A DNA stretch of 64,000 bases, taken from the IMG/VR virus record IMGVR_UViG_3300035703_000043, positions 1-64,000 of that record; one strand, written 5' to 3'. Position 1 is the stretch's first letter; each line of letters starts with the position of its first letter. The stretch comes from a virus. This document shows positions 36,507 to 46,926 of the stretch, piece by piece. The notes below the pieces were generated by a model. The model was not told the origin of the DNA and did no database searches. It saw only the letters and a list, made by a program, of their open reading frames with translations. The position numbers and the translations under genes are program-made.

Positions 36507-39500
36507 ATGGCGGACAGATTTCCACTAATAGCAAATCCAACAACCAAACAGATTGAGGAGTTAGCACCTGGAGATAATCTTAATCTGCAAAACAGTGGAA
36601 TAGTTGGTGCCACTACAATTACTGCGAATAAATTTATTGGAAGTTTAGAAGGAAATGCAACGACTGCGAGCACATTAAATAATGCCGCAAACATAACTGC
36701 TGGAACGATTAGTTCTTCAAGATTATCTGGAAGTTATAATATAACTGCGTCAAATGCAAACAATCTATCTAATGCTGCAAATATTAGTGCAGGAACAATC
36801 AGCAGTGCAAGATTGTCTGGGTATTATCCAATTTCAGTTGATTCCTCGTTTTCTTCTGATGCTCTTACTGATGCATCAAATATCACAGGTGGCACAGTTC
36901 CGTCTGCAAGATTGTCTGGATTTTACGACATTAATGTAGGAACAGCAAATACTGCAAATATTATTACTCCTGGAAGTTTTCAAAATATTGATATTGGGGG
37001 AAATGCTGCCACTGCCACTACAGCAGTGAATCTTTCTGGTGGAACAGTTTCTGGTGTTGATTTAAATATTATTGGTATTGGGACAATTGGTACTTTGGGA
37101 GTATCTGGTCTCACAACAACAACCAATTTAACTATAACTAACTTAGCTTCAATTGGATTTGCAAGTGTAGGAATTGCAACAATTGGTTTTGGGTCATTTA
37201 CAAATATTAGAGTATCAAGTGCTGCTACGATAGGATTTTTAACAGCAACTAATATTCGTGTTTCTGGCATTGCTACTGTTGGATTTCTAACAGCAACTAA
37301 TTTAAATTCACCCAATGCAACTTTAGGAATTGTTACTGCAACCACAGTCACTGGACTGAATACACTTTCGGCATATGATTCTACTCTTGACTTCATCAAT
37401 AATACAAGAATAAACTCAGGTTTATTGGTTGGAACTGCAGCATCAATTGGAATTGCAACAATAGGATTTGGAACTTTTACTAATGTTAGAGTATCTGGTA
37501 TTTTAACAGCAGGTACATTTTCAGGTAATTTTAGTGGGGGAATAGTTGCAACTGCTGCTTCCATTGGAATCGCAACAATTGGTTTTGCAAATATTGGTCT
37601 TGCATCTGTTGGTATTGCAACAGTAGGATTTGCATCTATTGGCATCGCAACAGTTGGATTATTAACAGCAACTGATGTTCGTGTTTCTGGTACTGCCACT
37701 GTTGGATTTTTGACAGCAACAACACTATATTCCAATAATTACCTTGGAAGTGGAGCAACTTTAGTTGGAATTGTAACACAAATCAATGTTGGTACTGGTC
37801 TTACCTTATCATCAACACAAACTTCCGGGAAGGGAATAGTTCAAGTTGGAATTCGCACATCTATAGGAAAAACAATCTTCGTTTCTTATGAAGGCAATGA
37901 TTCAAATACTGGATTGCTGAATAATGATGCAAAGAAAACTATAAAAGCAGCAGCAGCACTTGCTTTGTCTGGTGATACAATTAAAGTTTTTCCAGGAACT
38001 TATGTTGAAAATAATCCAATTGTTTTATCAAAAAATGTTTCTGTTGAGGGAACTGAACTTCGTAACTGTTTAGTTTCACCACAAAATTCTGGACTTGATT
38101 TATTCCACGTTAATGATGGTGTTCATATTACTAATTTAAGTTTTATTGGTGCTCCATCAACAAATGGTGCATCAGTGATAGCACTTCAACCTCTTGCTGG
38201 AGTTTCTACTCATAGATTCTTTGATGCAGCAAGAATGATTCGTATGAATCTTGACTTTATTGCCGAAGAAACGGTTGGATATCTGACAAGTACTGATTAT
38301 AAAAATCCAGCATTCAATTCCGGAATATCTACAATTAAAGAGGGAATTATTTCAACTCTTAAAGCAATTTGTTATGACACTACAAGAGGTGGAAATTCAA
38401 AGTCTGTAGGAGCAGGCAAATCATATTATAACCAAGCAGGAGTACTTCAAAATATAGTTGGAATTAAATCAGAAACAATTGATGCTTTAAATTATGCTGT
38501 TGGAATTGCAAGATCTTGCGTTAATAATGTTTCTTTTGCAAAAACAAGTGGTGGAAATTATCAATATCATTACACACAAGTAAAAGATGTTTCCATTCAA
38601 GCAGATTCGGCAACTGGTTCTAATACTGATTTGAATTCTTGTTCTAATGTAATTTCTGCATTATATTCTTGTGTTGGGATTGTAACAACGATTATTAATA
38701 ATGGATTAAGTGCTCTTGGTGGTGCTGGAATTAATACGACAACTCCATCATCATATGATGGTCAAGTAAGTAACAATTGGTCCAGCACAAAACTTGAAGG
38801 AACAACGTTCTCACCTGGTGTTGGAATTGTTTCAAAAGGTCCTTATATTCGAAACTGCACAAATTTCATACCAAATAGCATTGGATTAAAGGTAAATGGT
38901 TTTGATGCAGAACCTGGAGATGAAATTGATAATGGTATTCAAGGTTCTATGAGTGTTGATTCATATACTCAATATAATCAAGGAGGAATTGGAGTTTCAA
39001 TTACTAATGGTGGATATGCACAATTGGTTTCTATCTTTACAATTTGCGATGATATTGCAATTTATACGTCTTCTGGTGGTCAATGTGATATTACTAACTC
39101 TAACAATTCATTTGGAACTTATGGATTATATTCAAATGGTGTAGGGGATTATTATAGCAGATCGATTTTCAGATATACTGGTGCTGCAAATACAGACGCT
39201 ACTATAGGTCAAAACACAATTTCTATTTCTGGTTTGGGAACTAATAGACCATATCAAGGGCAAGCAATTTATTTTGGAAACTTATATTATTCTGTTGAAT
39301 CAATAAGTGTTACTGATGGTGGTTCTGGTTATACTTCGGAACCAATTGTTACAATTAGTCCTCCAACTGGTCCAAATGGAATTACTGCCGAGGCATTTCC
39401 TGTAATTGAAAATGGAAAAGTGGTTTCAATCAATCTCATTAGTACTGGAAATCAATATTTAACTACACCAACTGTAACAATTAGTGGTCCTGGTGCTGGA

Positions 39501-39929
39501 GTTACGGCAACTGCTTCTGCAAATCTTGCACCAATATATTATAAAGTCGATGGTGCAACTTTACCATCTGCTGGCATTTCGACTATCACATTAACTGAGA
39601 ATCTAAATAATACAGTCAGTGCAGGAACTACTGCTTATTTCTCTAGAATGAGTTTGCAGGTTGCTTCCACAATATCATTTGAATATATAGGAGCAGGTAA
39701 TACAATTGAATCTGCAAGACCATCCAAAGGTGGTGTGACAAGACAACAGAATGAAGTCGTTAGGATAAATGGAGGAGAAGTGGTTTATACTAGCACTGAC
39801 CAGTCAGGAAACTTTAGAATTGGTGAGGGTGTAGTCATTAATCAGTTAACTGGAACTATTAGTGGAAGATCCTTCAGCCAAAGTTTGTTAAATACAGTAA
39901 CACCTTTACTCATTGCATTAGGAAGATAA
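36507..39929 (+). CDS. Tail fibre with beta-helix (pectin-lyase-like) domain
   Basis: An 1,140-residue fibre. Residues 1-450 are diverged repeats of two kinds (AANIxAGTISSSRLSG and VGIATIGFxTxTNIRVSG). Residues about 455-900 form a right-handed beta-helix type domain opening FVSYEGNDSNTG, GDTIKVFPGTYVENNPIVL and including TNFIPNSIGLKVNG and SVDSYTQYNQGGIG. The conserved C-terminus is VVYTSTDQSGNFRIGEGVVI. Domains after the repeats match the gene at 56690. Its end is followed one base later by a small gene, the same arrangement as at 58477-58481. Confidence 0.8.
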   Translation: MADRFPLIANPTTKQIEELAPGDNLNLQNSGIVGATTITANKFIGSLEGNATTASTLNNAANITAGTISSSRLSGSYNITASNANNLSNAANISAGTISSARLSGYYPISVDSSFSSDALTDASNITGGTVPSARLSGFYDINVGTANTANIITPGSFQNIDIGGNAATATTAVNLSGGTVSGVDLNIIGIGTIGTLGVSGLTTTTNLTITNLASIGFASVGIATIGFGSFTNIRVSSAATIGFLTATNIRVSGIATVGFLTATNLNSPNATLGIVTATTVTGLNTLSAYDSTLDFINNTRINSGLLVGTAASIGIATIGFGTFTNVRVSGILTAGTFSGNFSGGIVATAASIGIATIGFANIGLASVGIATVGFASIGIATVGLLTATDVRVSGTATVGFLTATTLYSNNYLGSGATLVGIVTQINVGTGLTLSSTQTSGKGIVQVGIRTSIGKTIFVSYEGNDSNTGLLNNDAKKTIKAAAALALSGDTIKVFPGTYVENNPIVLSKNVSVEGTELRNCLVSPQNSGLDLFHVNDGVHITNLSFIGAPSTNGASVIALQPLAGVSTHRFFDAARMIRMNLDFIAEETVGYLTSTDYKNPAFNSGISTIKEGIISTLKAICYDTTRGGNSKSVGAGKSYYNQAGVLQNIVGIKSETIDALNYAVGIARSCVNNVSFAKTSGGNYQYHYTQVKDVSIQADSATGSNTDLNSCSNVISALYSCVGIVTTIINNGLSALGGAGINTTTPSSYDGQVSNNWSSTKLEGTTFSPGVGIVSKGPYIRNCTNFIPNSIGLKVNGFDAEPGDEIDNGIQGSMSVDSYTQYNQGGIGVSITNGGYAQLVSIFTICDDIAIYTSSGGQCDITNSNNSFGTYGLYSNGVGDYYSRSIFRYTGAANTDATIGQNTISISGLGTNRPYQGQAIYFGNLYYSVESISVTDGGSGYTSEPIVTISPPTGPNGITAEAFPVIENGKVVSINLISTGNQYLTTPTVTISGPGAGVTATASANLAPIYYKVDGATLPSAGISTITLTENLNNTVSAGTTAYFSRMSLQVASTISFEYIGAGNTIESARPSKGGVTRQQNEVVRINGGEVVYTSTDQSGNFRIGEGVVINQLTGTISGRSFSQSLLNTVTPLLIALGR

Positions 39930-39930
39930 A

Positions 39931-40284
39931 ATGGCAGTAGTAGCACTTAATACATTTAAAACTGTAAGGAAAACTTTAACCACTTCCAACGTTGGAATTT
40001 ATACTTGTCCTTCTGGAGTTGCATCAATTGTAATTTTGGCACAAGTAACAAATGTCTCAGCAGGAACAACCACTTATACAGTATCTGCTGTCCATTCCAG
40101 AAGCACAGAATCACCCACTGATTATAAATTTGCAAATAATGTTTCTGTTCCACCAAACGATTCGGTAAATCTAATTCCAGATGGAAGACTTGTGTTGGAA
40201 ACTGGTGATGTAATTAAAGTTTCGGCAAGTTCTGACAATAACTTAAATATTGTATTAAGTGTTTTAGAAACTGCAAAGGGATAA
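39931..40284 (+). CDS. Small fibre-associated beta protein (117 aa)
   Basis: A single beta-rich domain: TSNVGIYTCPSGVASIVILA, HSRSTESPTDYKFANNVSVP and GRLVLETGDVIKVSASSDNN. It is a paralogue of the 109-aa gene at 58481 (IYTAPVGYTGVVLLAQVANI, KLVLESGDKLVISGS). Each follows a beta-helix fibre gene and precedes a repeat-rich fibre gene, so it may form a joint or cap between them. No name assigned. Confidence 0.65.
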   Translation: MAVVALNTFKTVRKTLTTSNVGIYTCPSGVASIVILAQVTNVSAGTTTYTVSAVHSRSTESPTDYKFANNVSVPPNDSVNLIPDGRLVLETGDVIKVSASSDNNLNIVLSVLETAKG

Positions 40285-40289
40285 TTTAA

Positions 40290-41732
40290 ATGTATAAGTA
40301 TATTTCCGGAAGAGCCAAAAAGGAAACAAGAACTGGACTAACATCCGATAGGTATGAATTTTTAGGACTAAATCAAGCAGAGCCAGATCTTGGAGATCCA
40401 TTGGTTGGTCCTTCTTCTATTGGTGCAAATCCATCACCACCTTCAGTATCTGGTGATCAATATTTACTTGTTGCTAATAAAAATAATCCTGGCAAAAGAT
40501 ATTGGGTTGCATCTTCTCAGATATTAACTGGTGGTTTAATTCCTGGGTCTTTCAGTGTTTTTGATGATAACATTCAAGTAGGTGCAGCAAATAGTTTCAA
40601 TGTTTTTAATCTAGTTGGTGATATTGTATCCGTAGATCCAGTTGGTTCTGGTGTTTCAGAACAAACTGGAATTGCAACGATAAGATTTTCCCTAAAAGCA
40701 CCTGGCCAATTAAATCAAATAATGTATCACGGTAGTGGTGGTTTAATTAGAGCAGCAAGTGGATTTGTATATTCTTCAGGAAATATTGGAATTGGAAGCA
40801 ATTCACCGACAGAATTGTTAGATGTAGAAGGAAATGGAAAATTTCTTGGATCTGTAAGTGCTTCAAGTTTTGTTGGTGATTTGACAGGAACAGCCTCATT
40901 TGCATCTGGGTTTAGCACAACGGCAAATATCAATACATCAGGTATCATAACTGCTTCAAGTTTTGTTGGAAACTTAACTGGAACAGCAACCACTGCTTCT
41001 GGTGTTTCTACAGAAATAAACATTAACACTACAGGAATTATAACTGCTTCAAGTTTTGTAGGTAACTTAACTGGAACAGCAACTACAGCAACCATAGCAT
41101 CCACCGCACTTGGTGTGTCAACATCAATTAGTATAAACACTACTGGTATTATAACTGCTTCAAGTTTTGTAGGTAACTTAATAGGCACAGCAACTACAGC
41201 ATCCAATGTAAGTTCCACTATCAACATAAACACTACTGGTATTATAACTGCTTCAAGTTTTGTAGGTAACTTAACAGGCACAGCAACTACAGCAACGAAT
41301 GTAATTAGTGGTATTGCATCTGTTTCTTCATTGAATGTCTCTGGCATAACTACGATTGGAAGTGCAACAACTTCCACAAATACACCATTACAAGTTGAAA
41401 CTTATGGAGTGAAAACAGGAACTGGTAATTTTATTGCTTCAGTTGGAATTACTACATTCATAGATAGTTTTTCCATTACAACTACAGACTTTAAATTAGT
41501 TGAATATTCTGTTCATATTGGATTTAGTAGCAGTATTCAAGTTCAAAAAGTTTTAATTATGCAAGATGGCATTATTGCAAATGCTGAATCTTATGGCATT
41601 ATGTATAACAAAAATGCTTTGGTTGCAATTGGAGCAACTTTGGATGGGACTGACTGTAAATTGCAAGTTACACCTCAGTCTGGAGTAAATGGAGTGACCA
41701 CATATAGATTCGTAAGAGGAAGTTTATTATAA
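40290..41732 (+). CDS. Tail fibre protein with GTATTA repeats
   Basis: A 480-residue fibre. The N-terminal 170 residues form a beta-rich attachment-like region (RYEFLGLNQAEPDLGDPLVG, NPGKRYWVASSQILTGG). Then come tandem repeats of the type INTTGIITASSFVGNLTGTA with linkers (about 210-335), and a C-terminal domain (SVGITTFIDSFSITTTDFKL, TYRFVRGSLL). Starts 5 bases after the small gene. Repeat sequence also occurs in the fibre at 41778. Confidence 0.7.
   Translation: MYKYISGRAKKETRTGLTSDRYEFLGLNQAEPDLGDPLVGPSSIGANPSPPSVSGDQYLLVANKNNPGKRYWVASSQILTGGLIPGSFSVFDDNIQVGAANSFNVFNLVGDIVSVDPVGSGVSEQTGIATIRFSLKAPGQLNQIMYHGSGGLIRAASGFVYSSGNIGIGSNSPTELLDVEGNGKFLGSVSASSFVGDLTGTASFASGFSTTANINTSGIITASSFVGNLTGTATTASGVSTEININTTGIITASSFVGNLTGTATTATIASTALGVSTSISINTTGIITASSFVGNLIGTATTASNVSSTININTTGIITASSFVGNLTGTATTATNVISGIASVSSLNVSGITTIGSATTSTNTPLQVETYGVKTGTGNFIASVGITTFIDSFSITTTDFKLVEYSVHIGFSSSIQVQKVLIMQDGIIANAESYGIMYNKNALVAIGATLDGTDCKLQVTPQSGVNGVTTYRFVRGSLL
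40924..41300 (+). repeat. Tandem fibre repeat (about 4-5 copies)
   Basis: Four full copies and one degenerate copy of a 30-37-residue unit centred on INTTGIITASSFVGNLTGTA; DNA copies are highly similar, including the identical stretch around ATTATAACTGCTTCAAGTTT. Confidence 0.7.
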
Positions 41733-41756
41733 TTAATTTATCATTTCAAATGAAAA

Positions 41757-41764
41757 CATAAATA
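41757..41764 (+). promoter_or_regulatory. T4-like late promoter motif (CATAAATA)
   Basis: One mismatch from the consensus, 13 nt before the fibre start at 41778. Confidence 0.4.
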
Positions 41765-41777
41765 CTTAAAAACTCTC

Positions 41778-44700
41778 ATGGCAGATAAAAGTTTCGGTTT
41801 AAATCAACTAAATTTTACTGGAATAGCAGGAACTTCATTAATTGAGAGTGGAGATACTCTACAGATCAATTCTCCTTTAGTTTCTGTTAGCACAGATTTT
41901 TCTGTCGGTGGGAAGGTAAACTCAAATATAATTCTCTCAAGTTCTTATTCTATTGGTATTGGTTCTACTCAACCAAAAGAAAAACTTGATGTTTTAGGGA
42001 ATGTAAATGTTTCTGGTTCAGTAACTGCAACATCTTTTGTGGGGTCTGGTACTGATCTCATTGGAGTAGCAAAAAATACAATATCTGCAATTGATGAAAA
42101 TACTTATTATTATCCGGTTTTTACCCCATCGGATGCAAATGCTGGAACTTATTCAACAGTTGTAATACCATCAAATAAACTTGTTTTTAACCCATCAGGT
42201 TTGTTGGGAATTGGAAGCACATCTCCAAATTATAATTTAGATGTTGTTGGTACTGGAAGATTTACAGGAAATTTAACTGCTTCAAGTTTTGTAGGTAACT
42301 TAACAGGAACAGCAACTAGTCTTTCTGATGCTGCAAATATAACTACAGGAACCATTAGTAGTTCTAGATTATCAGGAAGTTATGGAATCAGTATAACTGG
42401 TACAGCAAATAGTCTTGCTGATGCTGCCAATATTACTACAGGAACTATAAGTTCATCAAGACTTAGTGGTTCTTATGGAATCAGTATAACTGGTACAGCA
42501 AATAGTCTTGCTGATGCTGCCAATATTACTACAGGAACTATAAGTTCATCAAGACTTAGTGGTTCTTATGGAATCAGTATAACTGGTACAGCAAATAGTC
42601 TTGCTGATGCTGCAAACATAACTACAGGAACCATTAGTAGTTCTAGATTATCAGGAAGTTATGGAATCAGTATAACTGGTACAGCAAATAGTCTTGCTGA
42701 TGCTGCAAACATAACTACAGGAACCATTAGTAGTTCTAGATTATCAGGAAGTTATGGAATCAGTATAACTGGTACAGCAACTAGTCTTGCTGATGCAGCA
42801 AACATAACTACAGGAACCATTAGTAGTTCTAGATTATCAGGAAGTTATGGAATCAGTATAACTGGTACAGCAACTAGTCTTGCTGATGCAGCAAACATAA
42901 CTACAGGAACTATAAGTTCATCAAGACTTAGTGGTTCTTATGGAATTAGTATAACTGGTACAGCAAATACAGCAACTACGGCAACTGGTGTATCAACAAC
43001 AATCAACATCAATACCACAGGAATTGTAACTGCTTCATCTCTAAGAGTTGGGACTAGTGCAACTGAATCGATTGGAATTACTACAAATATTATCAGTGGT
43101 GGAAATTTATTACTCATAAATCCTGCCACCGTAGGAGTTTCTACAGGAACAGTTAGAATTCTTGGTAACTTGATTGTTGATGGAACAACATCCACTACTC
43201 AAGAATTAGTATTAACTTCTTCAGATAAACTTATAGCAATTGCAAGTACAATAGGAAATGTTATTGACTTGGATGGGGCTGGAATAGGAATTGGTTCCAC
43301 ATCTATAAGAAAATTTATACGATGGAATTATGCATCCAGTTCATTAAAGAGTTCCGAGAATTGGAATTTAGAATCTAATAGAAATTATCAAATAAATGAT
43401 TCTATTGTCCTTTCCTCAACAACATTAGGAACTGGTGTAACAATATCCAGTCTTAGAAGTGTCAGTTCTGGAATAATAACAGATAGAACAGAACTCACTT
43501 CTGGGCAAGTATCGGCTAGTGATTATTTGCTAATTTATGATGTAAGTGACCCAACAAACTTGAAGAAAGCAACAATACAAAATGCTGCTCTTCAAGGTCT
43601 TCAGGGCACTCAAGGTACACAAGGAACTCAAGGAACTCAAGGTACACAGGGAACTCAAGGACTTCAAGGAACTCAAGGAACTCAAGGTACACAGGGTACA
43701 CAAGGAACTCAAGGATCTCAAGGTACTCAAGGAACTCAAGGAACTCAAGGACTTCAGGGTACTCAAGGACTTCAGGGGACTCAAGGTACACAGGGAACTC
43801 AAGGACTTCAAGGCACTCAAGGTACACAGGGAACTCAAGGACTTCAAGGCACTCAAGGTACACAGGGAACTCAAGGACTTCAAGGCACTCAAGGTACACA
43901 GGGAACTCAAGGACTTCAGGGTACTCAAGGTACACAGGGAACTCAAGGACTTCAGGGTACTCAAGGTACACAGGGAACTCAAGGACTTCAAGGCACTCAG
44001 GGCACTCAAGGTACTCAAGGAACACAAGGTACTCAGGGTCTTCAAGGAACACAAGGAACTCAAGGACCACAAGGACTTCAGGGAAGACAAGGAACACAGG
44101 GAATCGGTGGAAATAATGGTTCTTCTAATTGGACTCCAATTTTAGTTAATGTGTCTCAATCAAGTTCAGACCCATCTATATTCACAAAAACTGGTGGAAC
44201 TGATTCCCAATGGGATTCGTCTGTTTATTCAAAACAGGGGTTTGTTCTTGGTTCTTATGTATCCACAAGAATATCATCAACAAGTGGTAGTGCCATAGTT
44301 GGTTTAGGGACAAATCCATCAGCATCTAGTAATCAAAATTTTGATTACGGCATTTATTTAGATAATGGAGACATTAAATCAATTGAAAACGGTTCTGTTA
44401 CTAATCTTAGTAATACATATATAACTAATGATTTTGTTTCAATTACTTATGATGGTGCAAATATCAGATATTATAAAAATTCATCTTTATTGAGAACTGT
44501 TGCTCGTGCTGCAGGAAATGCACTATATCTTGATAGTTCAATTTTTTCAAGTGGTCTTGGATTTGAAGACCTTACATTTGGTCCTATGGGACCTCAGGGA
44601 ACTCAAGGTCTTCAGGGTACACAAGGAACTCAAGGTCTCCAAGGCACACAAGGAACTCAAGGCACTCAAGGCACTCAAGGTCTTCAAGGCACACAAGGAA

Positions 44701-46598
44701 CTCAAGGCACTCAAGGTCTTCAAGGAACTCAAGGAACTCAAGGCACTCAAGGTCTTCAAGGTACTCAAGGAACTCAAGGCACTCAAGGTCTTCAAGGTAC
44801 TCAAGGAACTCAAGGTCTTCAAGGAACTCAAGGAACTCAAGGCACTCAAGGACTTCAAGGCACTCAAGGTACACAGGGAACTCAAGGACTTCAAGGCACT
44901 CAAGGTACACAGGGAACTCAAGGACTTCAAGGTACTCAAGGTACACAAGGAACCCAAGGTCTTCAGGGTACACAAGGAACTCAAGGTCTTCAGGGTACAC
45001 AAGGAACTCAAGGTCTTCAGGGAACTCAAGGCACTCAAGGTCTCCAAGGCACACAAGGAACTCAAGGCACTCAAGGTCTCCAAGGCACACAAGGAACTCA
45101 AGGCACTCAAGGTCTTCAAGGCACACAAGGAACTCAAGGCACTCAAGGTCTTCAAGGAACTCAAGGGACTCAAGGAACCCAAGGTCTTCAAGGTACTCAA
45201 GGTACACAAGGAACCCAAGGTCTTCAAGGTACTCAAGGAACTCAAGGCACTCAAGGTCTTCAAGGTACTCAAGGTACACAAGGAACCCAAGGTCTTCAAG
45301 GTACTCAAGGTACACAAGGAACCCAAGGTCTTCAAGGTACTCAAGGAACTCAAGGTCTCCAAGGCACACAAGGAACTCAAGGCACTCAAGGTACACAGGG
45401 AACTCAAGGTCTTCAAGGTACTCAAGGTACACAAGGAACCCAAGGTCTTCAAGGTACTCAAGGAACTCAAGGAACTCAAGGAACTCAAGGTCTTACTGGC
45501 CCAGTAGCAGGTTCTGCAAATCAAGTTGTTTATAAAGATTCCTCCAATACAGTAACTGGGTCAAGTAGTTTAACTTATACTGGTCCAACTGGATCTGGAA
45601 TTGGAACATTAGGAATTGGAACAGTTATTACTATTAAGCACAATGATACTTTAAATTCCGGGACTTTAATCTTTGAAGGTTCTGCAGGACAATTATTTAC
45701 AATTACAAATAATCTTACCAGTGGTTCTATATTCTCTGTATCCGATTCTTCTGGTATTCCAAGTATTGATGTAAATGCAGATGATACCGTTTTATTAGCA
45801 CCTTATAATGGCAATGTTGGTATAGGAACCACAATTCCAAGAGCAACTTTAACTGTAGTACCAACAACAACAAGTATTGCTGGACTCTTTTCTGGAACCA
45901 CATCAAGTGATATGGTTCGTATCACTCAAACTGGAACTGGTAATGCTCTTGTAGTCGAAGATGAAACAAATCCAGATTCAACTCCTTTTGTCGTCAAAGC
46001 AAATGGTAGTATTGGTATAGGGACCACAAATCCACAGTACATTTTAGACATTATAGTTGCTCCTGGTAATTATGCTCGTATACCTGTATTAAATACTTTA
46101 CTACTAAATTCTCCGACTGGTGATTTATATCTTGAAGGCACTGGTATTAAGGCTGACGGTAATATTACTGTAGATGGATCTGTTGGAATAGGAACCACAA
46201 ATCCAACCTCAAAACTTTTTGTAGATGGTGAAATAAGAGCGACAGGAAATGTTATTGCTTACTATTCATCAGATATTAAACTAAAAAACAATATTGAAAA
46301 TATAAAAAATCCAATCAAAAAACTGATGCAAATAAATGGAGTTGAATTTGATTGGACCGATGAATATATTCAAAATAAAGGAGGAGTTGATGGTTATTTC
46401 ATAAGAAAACATGATATTGGTGTCATTGCTCAAGAAATAGAAAAAGTTCTTCCTGAAGCAGTGGCAACAAGAAATGATGGTGAAAAAGCAGTGAAGTACG
46501 AATTGATTGTCGCATTGTTGATTGAAGCAATTAAAGAGCAACAGGGTGAAATAAATAATCTCAAAGAAAAGATGCTTCAATTATCGGAGAAAATTTAA
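41778..46598 (+). CDS. Giant tail fibre: tandem repeats, two collagen-like arrays, S74 autochaperone
   Basis: A 1,606-residue fibre. Residues about 181-396 are seven 31-aa repeats (SLADAANITTGTISSSRLSG...). Residues about 606-775 and 938-1240 are collagen-like GTQGTQGLQ arrays, split by a 160-residue globular domain. After LTGPVAGSANQVVYKDSSN come beta-repeat modules (NGNVGIGTTIP). The C-terminus from about 1498 (SDIKLKNNIENIKNPI, VIAQEIEKVLPEAV, YELIVALLIEAIKEQQ) is a peptidase S74 intramolecular chaperone that trimerises the fibre and cuts itself off. Overlaps the next gene (TAATG). The fibre domains likely contact the host surface. Confidence 0.85.
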   Translation: MADKSFGLNQLNFTGIAGTSLIESGDTLQINSPLVSVSTDFSVGGKVNSNIILSSSYSIGIGSTQPKEKLDVLGNVNVSGSVTATSFVGSGTDLIGVAKNTISAIDENTYYYPVFTPSDANAGTYSTVVIPSNKLVFNPSGLLGIGSTSPNYNLDVVGTGRFTGNLTASSFVGNLTGTATSLSDAANITTGTISSSRLSGSYGISITGTANSLADAANITTGTISSSRLSGSYGISITGTANSLADAANITTGTISSSRLSGSYGISITGTANSLADAANITTGTISSSRLSGSYGISITGTANSLADAANITTGTISSSRLSGSYGISITGTATSLADAANITTGTISSSRLSGSYGISITGTATSLADAANITTGTISSSRLSGSYGISITGTANTATTATGVSTTININTTGIVTASSLRVGTSATESIGITTNIISGGNLLLINPATVGVSTGTVRILGNLIVDGTTSTTQELVLTSSDKLIAIASTIGNVIDLDGAGIGIGSTSIRKFIRWNYASSSLKSSENWNLESNRNYQINDSIVLSSTTLGTGVTISSLRSVSSGIITDRTELTSGQVSASDYLLIYDVSDPTNLKKATIQNAALQGLQGTQGTQGTQGTQGTQGTQGLQGTQGTQGTQGTQGTQGSQGTQGTQGTQGLQGTQGLQGTQGTQGTQGLQGTQGTQGTQGLQGTQGTQGTQGLQGTQGTQGTQGLQGTQGTQGTQGLQGTQGTQGTQGLQGTQGTQGTQGTQGTQGLQGTQGTQGPQGLQGRQGTQGIGGNNGSSNWTPILVNVSQSSSDPSIFTKTGGTDSQWDSSVYSKQGFVLGSYVSTRISSTSGSAIVGLGTNPSASSNQNFDYGIYLDNGDIKSIENGSVTNLSNTYITNDFVSITYDGANIRYYKNSSLLRTVARAAGNALYLDSSIFSSGLGFEDLTFGPMGPQGTQGLQGTQGTQGLQGTQGTQGTQGTQGLQGTQGTQGTQGLQGTQGTQGTQGLQGTQGTQGTQGLQGTQGTQGLQGTQGTQGTQGLQGTQGTQGTQGLQGTQGTQGTQGLQGTQGTQGTQGLQGTQGTQGLQGTQGTQGLQGTQGTQGLQGTQGTQGTQGLQGTQGTQGTQGLQGTQGTQGTQGLQGTQGTQGTQGLQGTQGTQGTQGLQGTQGTQGTQGLQGTQGTQGTQGLQGTQGTQGTQGLQGTQGTQGLQGTQGTQGTQGTQGTQGLQGTQGTQGTQGLQGTQGTQGTQGTQGLTGPVAGSANQVVYKDSSNTVTGSSSLTYTGPTGSGIGTLGIGTVITIKHNDTLNSGTLIFEGSAGQLFTITNNLTSGSIFSVSDSSGIPSIDVNADDTVLLAPYNGNVGIGTTIPRATLTVVPTTTSIAGLFSGTTSSDMVRITQTGTGNALVVEDETNPDSTPFVVKANGSIGIGTTNPQYILDIIVAPGNYARIPVLNTLLLNSPTGDLYLEGTGIKADGNITVDGSVGIGTTNPTSKLFVDGEIRATGNVIAYYSSDIKLKNNIENIKNPIKKLMQINGVEFDWTDEYIQNKGGVDGYFIRKHDIGVIAQEIEKVLPEAVATRNDGEKAVKYELIVALLIEAIKEQQGEINNLKEKMLQLSEKI
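42318..42965 (+). repeat. Seven tandem 93-bp repeats in fibre gene
   Basis: Seven copies of a 31-residue unit reading S-L-A-D-A-A-N-I-T-T-G-T-I-S-S-S-R-L-S-G and on to ISITGTAN. DNA copies are 93 bp; they alternate between two codon versions (AGTAGTTCTAGA and AGTTCATCAAGA), evidence of recent unequal exchange. Confidence 0.85.
43594..44103 (+). repeat. Collagen-like array 1 (9-bp repeat)
   Basis: About 170 residues of Gly-X-Gln triplets, chiefly GTQ with periodic GLQ, encoded by GGNACNCAA-type 9-bp units. Almost no proline. Confidence 0.88.
44590..45498 (+). repeat. Collagen-like array 2 (9-bp repeat)
   Basis: About 300 residues of GTQ/GLQ triplets with GLQ roughly every third or fourth triplet; same codon choice as array 1. 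Ends at LTGPVAGSANQ. Confidence 0.88.
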
Positions 46599-46924
46599 TG
46601 AATAATATAGAATACTCTTGGAAAATAAATTCTTTAAATAAAAAGAATACAGAATTGCATAATGATGTAATTTATAATGTAGTCTGGACAAGAAGTGGAT
46701 TGGATTTAGAAACCAATATTGCAACCTCAGTGACTTCCAGTTTACAACTTGAAATACCAATTGAATCTGAAGTATTTGTTCCTTACTCAAATTTATCAGA
46801 AAATATAATTATTGAATGGATTCTGAGTAAAATTGATATTGAAAAAGTTGAAGAAAATATTCAAAAACAAATTGAATATAATAACTCATTAGTTGTTGAA
46901 TCTCAATTTCCCTGGAACTTATAA
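46598..46924 (+). CDS. Small fibre-region protein (108 aa)
   Basis: MNNIEYSWKINSLNKKNTEL leads into VIYNVVWTRSGLDLE and two short helical segments near the C-terminus (WILSKIDIEKVEENIQKQIE). It starts at the stop codon of the S74 fibre. Beta then helical layout resembles small cyanophage proteins found behind fibres, but no function is known to me. Confidence 0.6.
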   Translation: MNNIEYSWKINSLNKKNTELHNDVIYNVVWTRSGLDLETNIATSVTSSLQLEIPIESEVFVPYSNLSENIIIEWILSKIDIEKVEENIQKQIEYNNSLVVESQFPWNL

Positions 46925-46926
46925 AT

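Noticed and set aside
42318-42965. CRISPR-like direct repeats
   Set aside because: Units are in frame, adjacent, without spacers and encode a fibre repeat; no cas genes. The PD-(D/E)XK gene at 17820 is a phage exonuclease.
43516-45524. Similar multi-frame open stretches in arrays 1 and 2
   Set aside because: Same cause; flanks in the main frame are continuous with repeats, the globular domain and the S74 end.
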